Source: Micractinium sp. NFX-FRZ (taxonomy: Eukaryota > Chlorophyta > Trebouxiophyceae > Chlorellales > Chlorellaceae). Taken from it: a stretch of DNA of 64,000 bases. Positions 58,101-64,000 of the stretch are shown here, piece after piece. The stretch is taken from positions 81,875 through 145,874 of the forward strand of contig JAPTJF010000112.1 in the NCBI GenBank assembly GCA_029339195.1. The letters are read 5' to 3'. The notes under the pieces were generated by a model, which did not search any database, was not told the DNA's origin, and worked only from the letters and a program-made list of their open reading frames with translations. The first letter of the stretch is position 1; every line of letters begins with the position of its first letter. The position numbers were made by a program, and so were the translations under genes.

Positions 58101-58854
58101 CGTGGCTGCCTTCATCACCATCATCCCAAAGGTGGGGCTTTGTTTATTGGTTGGGGGGTAGGGGGTGAGCAGGGAGCTTGATAGAAGGCTGGTAAGTTGG
58201 TGGGGGCTGCGACAGCGCTGCCTGCGTGCTCATACCAAGGCAGCCGGCACCCCCCCAATGGCAGGCCTCAGGGGTGGGCGTGCCTGCTCGGCTCCCCTGT
58301 GCTGCACCTGGGCCCGCATCGCCGTGCGCCTCACTCTGCACCTCGCCCCCTCCCTGGTAACCCTCCCTCCCTCCCGCTGCGCTGCGCTGCCCCATGCTGT
58401 GTGCCAGGTCAAGGACCCCAGCGCGCAGCGCGTCGCAGCATATGCCGTCATGTTTGTGGCCTTCATGGCCTTCAGGTGGGCTGGGAGATGTGTGGGGCCC
58501 GTCTTTGGTCAGGTGTGAAGCACTCTGGGCGGCTGCAACGAAATGGGAGGTGGCACGGTGTGGAGGCTCAGGCGAGGGGCAGGGCTGCAGCCAAGCTTCC
58601 CCTCCGGCTGCCGCTCCAGCTGTGGCTACAAGTTGCATCCGAGGTGCAAGCGTCGGGCAAGGCACGCAAACCAGTGGCCTCCCAACGCTGCCACGTTTCC
58701 GGACCATGTCCTTGCCCATGCTGCTTCCCCCGCCGACGCCCGTCCCAAGCTGGCGCTCACATGCTTTCTTCCTGGCACCCGCTGCGTGTGCAGGATGGTG
58801 ACCGGGAACCACCTGTGGAAGACCGGCATGGCCACGAGCTGGTACCTCTTCTGA
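55150..58854 (+). CDS. OST3/6: Oligosaccharyltransferase complex subunit OST3/OST6
   Basis: Nine exons join in phase: 55150-55227, 55338-55455, 55610-55772, 56089-56292, 57282-57418, 57679-57765, 58043-58131, 58408-58475 and 58794-58854. A signal peptide (MARAAVLLLGLLVALGSVAA) leads to a lumenal thioredoxin-like domain (FQELLVGKSRPYSVFIV... FARMEFSQTQSLFGRMGIKALP), then four membrane spans (LVSLAVLGGMIFVGVKLYY, ALYAVGALVIYWFSVSG, GTLYTAVGLSVAAFITI, VAAYAVMFVAFMAF). GGMFNIIRGVPLVGYD and GQLGAEGFIMG are hallmark loops of the family. The protein acts in the ER membrane in N-glycosylation. The redox CxxC of yeast and animal members is absent (ADAKDLRRDSKL at that place), as in land-plant OST3/6. 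TGTAA at 59063-59067 follows. The 56293-57281 intron carries an inverted-repeat element. Confidence 0.93.
56453..57193. mobile_element. 741-bp terminal-inverted-repeat element (MITE-like) in an OST3/6 intron
   Basis: The left end AGGGGGCTGCAAATCAAACT (from 56454) reappears as its reverse complement at 57158-57193. The 36-bp arms match except for one base, and imperfect complementarity continues inward through CGTACGTAGG. No transposase-like frame lies inside, and no obvious target-site duplication was found at the very edges. Probably a non-autonomous DNA transposon. Confidence 0.8.
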
Positions 58855-59296
58855 GGGAGGGGGAATCACGTTCAAGTGCACCTCTGCTTCTTTTCTTCCG
58901 GTTCCCGTCACCCCTGAGCAGCGGCACAGCAGCAGCGGACAGCAGCACTGCATGCAAGTCCTTGAGTTGTGTGTGTGTGTGTGCACGTGTGCCTCAATCT
59001 GTGATCCTGCTCGCTGCCCCTTGAAATGTGCAACTTGTCATATACAGGTGTTGTTTCGATACTGTAATTCTGCCCCGTTCTCCGCTATGCACACCGCCTT
59101 TTTGCTGTCTGGCTGGCAGTTTCCGCAAACGCAAGCAGCTGCTGCAGAGCTGAACAGAATGCAGGTTTGCGTTACACATGAGCACACTAAAGATGCAATG
59201 CATGCACTGTACAGCTGCCTAGACTCCCGTCTCGCCAGCTGGGTGGCGGGATGTGAAGTCAGGGCCTTGGGCCTGGCAGGCCTTTGGTGGCGCAGC
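58855..59296. terminator. Convergent 3' regions with TGTAA poly(A) signals
   Basis: TGTAA at 59063-59067 serves the plus-strand OST3/6 gene. TTACA at 59172-59176 is TGTAA for the minus-strand BAF60 gene. With these signals the two transcripts would overlap by about 100 bases. Confidence 0.7.
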
Positions 59297-62200
59297 TTAC
59301 ATCGCACCTCCGCCGCCGCCACCGCCTGGCCCCTGCATTGCTGCTGCCGCCGCTGCTGCCGCCTGCTGCTGCTGCAACAGCGCCTGCTGCTGCTGCTGCG
59401 ACGCCGCCGCCGCCGCCGCCGCTGCCGCCGCTTGCTGCTGCGCAGCCGCTGCAGCCACGGCTGCTGCGGCCTGCGCTTGCGCCTGCTGCTGCTGCTGCTG
59501 CGCCGCGGCCACCTGCACCGCGGCCTGCTGCAGCGCCGCCTGCTGCGCCAGCGCCTGATGCTGCTCCATTGCTGCCGCCTGCTGCTGCGCCTGCGCCTGC
59601 TGCTGCTTGCGTGCCATGTAGTTCATCACGCAGTCGTCCACCCACCTCTCCTTGAACACGTCGCCTGCAAGTGAGGGTAGGAGACAGAGAGGAGCGCAGA
59701 GCGGGGGCAAGGGTTGGGAGGGGTGAGGGTGGGCAGGCACTTTGGATGGGGGGAGGAAAGAGGCAGGCGCGGCAGCAGACCACGGGATGCATGAGGCCAA
59801 AGACGGCCTTGGGTCTTCACCGCGGGCTTGGCAGCGTGCAACAAGCCCGGGGCTAGGTGCACACAAGAGCCAGGGTGGGTGCGGCTCTTGCGTTGCTGCC
59901 GCTGCTGCTCAAGCTGCCCCTGCTGCTAGCGTGGCGTGGTGGCCACCTACTGCGGGCAGCCTGGCTCAACCCGCCTGCCATCATATCTAGTTATGTCAAG
60001 CCCACAGGCGGCCCCCAAACGGCAGCTACAAATGGCAATCATGGTGTGCTTGCCACACACGCATGCATGCACAGCCATGGCTGTGTACTGCATGCACAGG
60101 CCACTGCAGGCTTATGCTACCATGCGTTGGTTTTAAGTGGCAGGCACAACTAGAGCGCCCCGCACCCACCCACGCACCCGTGGCCAGCAGCTCGTGCGCC
60201 TCCCCCTCCTTGCTGGCGGCCATGCGCAGGTCGCGCCCCTGCTAGCAAGGCAGGGAGGGCAGCACAACCGGGCGGTCAGCTACACAGTCCGATTCCATAC
60301 ATGTGGGTCGCGCCCCTTGGGCAGCGAGGGCAGCACAACTGGGCGGTCAGCCAGGCAGTCGATTGGGTGCGCACACAGGCCGCGCCCCTGCGGGCAGGGG
60401 GCAGACAGACTCAACAAGGTCAAAGGACCCACGCCGTGCACGTCACGCCCTTCCCTCACCTGGCAGGCAGGCAGGGCAGGCAGGCAGGCAGGCAGGCAGG
60501 CAACAAGGCGGGTCCCACTTGCCCATCCAGGCACCCTCTTGCAGGCCCCAGCCCCGCCCCACCTGCGCCGCCACTAGAGCCTGTATGAAGTCCACCGGGC
60601 TCTGGGCAAAGGACAGCAGGTAGGTGCGGCGGCGGCGGTGCTCCGCCAGGCGCGTCAGCAGGCCGGTGAGGGCAACATCCAGGCTTTCCACCTCGCGGGT
60701 GGTGCCCGCCTTGGCCACGTAGGGCGGCAGGTCCGTGCTGCCACAGGGTTGATAGGATAGCAAATGGCAGCAGGGTTTAGATGGCTGTGGGTGGGCTGGG
60801 GGAGGAGGAAGCGGGCACTTGTGGGGGGGCACCCTGCTGGGCGGGGCATGTCTGCAGTCGTTTCCGCATACCGCCTGCCGCCTTCCCCGAGCTGCCGTCC
60901 CCCTGCGCCCTCTCCACCATCTGCCAAGCCCGCACGGCCTCCAGTCACCCACCTCCCGGTCCTCTTACGAAATCCCAGCTCTGTCACACACCCTCACCTC
61001 AGCGGCACCTCAACTTCAAAATCGTAGCAGTCGGGGTGGGCCACAGCGGGGCCGTCGGGCCTGCAACCAGGCAGGCGGGTAAGCAGGTGGAATGGTCGGA
61101 CAGCAAGGGCAAGCAACACTTAAGGCAGTAGCAGTCGGGGTGAGCCACAGCGGGGCCATCGGGCCTGCAACCAGGGAGGCGGACACCACGGCGGGTATCG
61201 GGTCAGGCGGCCAGACAGGCAGAGCAGGCAGCAAGCAGGGGAGGCAGCAAGCTTCCTGCTTCAAGGCGAGAGGTGCGCCGGCAGCGCTGGCCCCATGCTG
61301 GGCCAGCGCCTCTTGCTGTTCTCACCACTCTTGGCCAACCACACCCACCAGAGGGGCAACACAGTGCCTGTGTCATCCATCCAAAAAGAAACACCGCCAG
61401 CAACACACACCCCACCTGATGGTGTAGGTGAGCTTGACGGGCTCGGGTGACGTGAGGTGCGGCTTGAGCGCCTCTGCCATGCTGGTGAGCTCCACGGAGG
61501 AGGCGCCCCCAAACAGCTCCCGCAGGCGGTCGTCGCAGCGGATGGACACCGGGCCGCGGTCGTTGGGCTGCAGCAGCGAGGGGGCACGGCGGCAGCGGGA
61601 GGGGCCGGGTAAGAGGTGGGAGAAAGAGGGTGGGGGCTGGCATCGGGGGAGCGCGAGCAGGGCCACAGCAGCAGCGCACAGGAAGCGGGGAAGTGTGCAG
61701 TTGGCGGCTCCCCGGGCCCCGGGGACGGGGTGGCAGCGCCCAGGCCCCAGGCAGCAGTACAGCGGTACCGCAGCTGTACCTCCCACCCTACCTCGTACAG
61801 CTGCTTGGCCTTGACATACCCCCACAGCGCCTGCACAGCACGGGCAGCGTGCATGGCTTGGCTTGGTTAGCATATCACACATGGTCACGAGTCACGGCGG
61901 CACAGCCCAGCCGACAGTCGACAGCCGCAAGCGGGCGCCGGCACATGCAACGCATCCTTTGATCGCGGGTCGCCGCACAAACTGGCCTGATCCAGCCCAG
62001 GCAGCACAACCAGCAAAGCCCACCCGCTCTCTCTACCTCACTGCTCTGCACACCCTGGCCTCGCCCCGCCTCACCCCCTCCCCACCACCCCACAGTGCCA
62101 CTCACCTGCAGCACGTAGGGCAGGCTGTGCAGGCCGCGCAGGCCCAGCGCCGCCGCCAGCGCGGGGCTGAGCCGCCACTGCGCCGGCTGGTGGTCCAGCT

Positions 62201-64000
62201 CTATCGTCAGGGTGGCCTCCACGGGGGCGGTACCGCTGCCGCTGCACAGGCGGCGGATCTGTACTGCCTCCCGGTGCTCCCGCCCGTGGCGGGCCTTGTC
62301 CCACAGGAAGCGCCCCGCCTCGCCCGGGTACTGCAGGTGGGTGGGTGGGTGGGTGGTAAACCGGGGGGAGCCAGGGGAGAGAGTGGGCGACTTGTGTCAG
62401 GAGAGGTGCGCGGCTTCGCCAGGGTGCCGCACTGGGGAAGCAAGGGAAGCGGGAGAGGAGGGGGCGGCAGCAAGAGTGGGGCCACCTGACGCGGCCCCCA
62501 CGCTTCCCGGAGGTACCGCCCAGTGCCCAGAGCCCCAGCGCGGTACTCCAGCCTCTCCAACGGTGTGGCAGCAAAGCGCCAGCGGTTTGAAAGGAAGGCG
62601 ACAGCGGCATGACAGCCCAGCGCCAGCTGTCTGCCAGCTCAGCGCCAGCTCAGCTCGGCTGCCGGCCCCACCTGCGCCGGGTCCAGCTGCACCTCCAGCC
62701 GCTTCACATAGTGGGTGAAGTGGTGCTTGTGGTGGTGCCCGCCCTCCTCTGCAGTCGCACAAGAGAAGGAGGCAGGTGTGATCATGAGGTGGAGAGACGT
62801 GGGGGGCGTGTGGGTGAAGTGGTGCTTGTGGTGGTGCCCGCCCTCCTCTGCAGCCACACACAAGAGAAGGAGGCAGGTGCGAGAGTGGGTGGAATGCAAG
62901 GTAGGGGGCGTAGTGGGTAAGTAGTGCTTGAGGTGGGTGGCCCTCCGTTGACATTGACTGATGATATCGGGGTGGAGGGTGGAGGGTGGAGGGGCAACTG
63001 GGCACGCTGGGCAGATCAGCAAGCAGCCGCTGGGCAGGGGAGTGCAAGCAGGCCAGGCCGCTGCAGAGTCAGGCTGTCTAGCTGGGATGTGTGGCTTCAA
63101 AACACAGGCACTGCTCTCCCCACGCTCCGAACTGCACTTACTTGTGCCCCTCGCCCACCCAACCCCGCGCCCACCCTCGCGCGGCTGCCGCACTCACCCC
63201 CCTCCAGTCCGCCCAGCCCCGCCCCCTTCTCCGCCTTGTCCTTGCCCAGCAGCCGCCCCGAGATGGTGAGGGCCCAGGAGGGCGGCTCCGCCGCGTCAAG
63301 GGCCGCCCCCTGGTGGAAGTGCTCGGAGCGGATGTAGACGCGCAGGCGGCGGCGCGCCGAGCCGCCCGCCATCGCGCTCCCAGGGGGGCCTACGGCGGTG
63401 GCGGTGAGGCGGGTGGGGTGAAGCGGGGTGCACGGGGAGGTAAGCAGTGCAGTTCGCACCTTTCCTGGCACAGGCAGCATGCCCCAACTGAGGATTTGTG
63501 TCGCCTGCCCTTCCATCCTCCCGCCTCCCTCCTCCCCCCCTCCTGCGTGACATTATATGTCGCGCTGCTCCCTTCAAACCCCCCTTTCCACCCTAGGGCA
63601 ACACTGACCAACATGTGCTGTAGCTTGCACCTCTCCCCTTGACAGCCCCCGTGACTGCACAACACGAGTCCACAAACAGCAGATGCATCCCCGCTCCCCC
63701 TACTCACCCCTCCGGAACGACGCAAACATTTCCTGCAGCTCGTGCTTCTTCCTGGAAATCAGCATGTCCACCCGCCGCTCCGCGTCCTGCAGCTGCGCAA
63801 ACAGCGGCGAGTCCGGCATGAGCAGGTCACCTCGGTCGGGCAGCCGCAGGTCCTGCGCCCGCCGCTTGCGCCCCAGCCCGCCCTTCTTGGCGGGGACCGC
63901 TTCGGCTGCGCGCACCGCCGCCGCTGCTGCAGCCTGCGCTGAGCCCGCTGCTGCCGCCGGCTTGGCGCCGCCAGCGCCCATGCCCGGCTTGGCGGCAGCG
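59297..64000 (-). CDS. SMARCD/BAF60 (SWP73-like) SWI/SNF subunit with SWIB domain (5' partial)
   Basis: Exons in phase: the partial first at 64000-63708, then 63389-63198, 62748-62672, 62330-62106, 61830-61792, 61567-61416, 61060-60999, 60737-60563, 60241-60178 and 59664-59297 (TAA). The start may be the ATG at 63981 or lie outside. The order matches BAF60: a basic coiled segment (FAQLQDAERRVDMLISRKKH), then RRLRVYIRSEHF and PSWALTISGRLLG. Next come LEVQLDP and the SWIB domain (ELDHQPAQWRLSPALAAALG, SLPYVLQALWGYVKAKQLYE, PNDRGPVSIRCDDRLRELFG), then a C-terminal helical part (LTGLLTRLAEHRRRRTYLLS). BAF60 proteins link transcription factors to the SWI/SNF chromatin remodeller. An algal Gln/Ala-rich tail of about 100 residues (59580-59300) is added after MNYMARK. 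Confidence 0.92.
61024..61175 (-). repeat. Two copies of a BAF60 exon start, 104 bp apart
   Basis: The functional exon start and acceptor (61024-61071, encoding PDGPAVAHPDCY) and a copy at 61128-61175 differ at only two of 48 bases. Both have GGTTGCAG acceptors. The spacing of 104 bp is not a multiple of three, so using the upstream acceptor would shift the frame unless spliced again. Confidence 0.92.
62711..62949 (-). repeat. Tandem 99-bp repeat covering a BAF60 exon start and acceptor
   Basis: Units start at 62711, 62810 and 62913 (last one partial and diverged). The first contains the functional acceptor and the codons for EEGGHHHKHHFTH. The second is almost identical with its own CTGCAG acceptor, and the 99-bp spacing keeps the frame open, so alternative acceptor use would insert 33 residues. 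Confidence 0.93.

Overview
The window is nuclear DNA from a green alga. Coding is split into many exons by short introns, nearly all bounded by GTGAGT/GTGCGT/GTGGGT donors and CTGCAG acceptors. Base composition is very GC-rich, Ala/Gly/Gln-rich low complexity is common, and several genes are followed by the chlorophyte poly(A) signal TGTAA. A proline-rod extracellular-matrix protein, a gametolysin-type M11 protease and a plant-style OST3/6 fit a Chlorella-like trebouxiophyte; this is inference from content, not a database match. I chained exons by eye, requiring splice sites and reading phase to agree, so gene spans are firmer than individual exon edges.

Layout, left to right. 1-4905 (+): 3' part of an MPN/JAMM metalloprotease gene (MYSM1/MPND-like). 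5774-16749 (-): a 19-exon gene for an unrecognised, mostly helical protein of about 2,090 residues. 17387-25902 (-): a secreted protein with several polyproline rods and a C-terminal VWFD-like domain. 26816-29554 (+): a SWIM zinc-finger protein. 30075-37897 (-): the ribosome-biogenesis factor ESF1. 38228-39549 (+): an arylalkylamine/serotonin N-acetyltransferase-like enzyme. 39310-45930: the two copies of a tandem segmental duplication, with an intervening segment holding a probable plastid protein gene (42028-43315) and a lone ABC-ATPase exon. 45319-48078 (+): a 2-oxoglutarate/Fe(II) oxygenase. 48471-49238 (-): a frameshifted ankyrin-repeat pseudogene. 50669-54814 (-): an M11 metalloprotease. 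55150-58854 (+): oligosaccharyltransferase subunit OST3/6, with a 741-bp inverted-repeat element in one intron. 59297-64000 (-): a SMARCD/BAF60-type SWI/SNF subunit, 5' end outside the window.

The genes are mostly unrelated housekeeping genes plus cell-wall/secretory genes. The matrix protein, the M11 protease and OST3/6 all belong to the secreted glycoprotein world, but nothing shows co-regulation. No tRNA, rRNA, CRISPR or prokaryotic-type operon was seen.

The main novelty is structural. In five genes, introns carry decayed copies of the adjacent exon edge, including its splice site, mostly 99-161 bp away. This looks like repeated short tandem duplication across splice junctions. The second notable event is the segmental duplication in which each copy kept a different gene intact.
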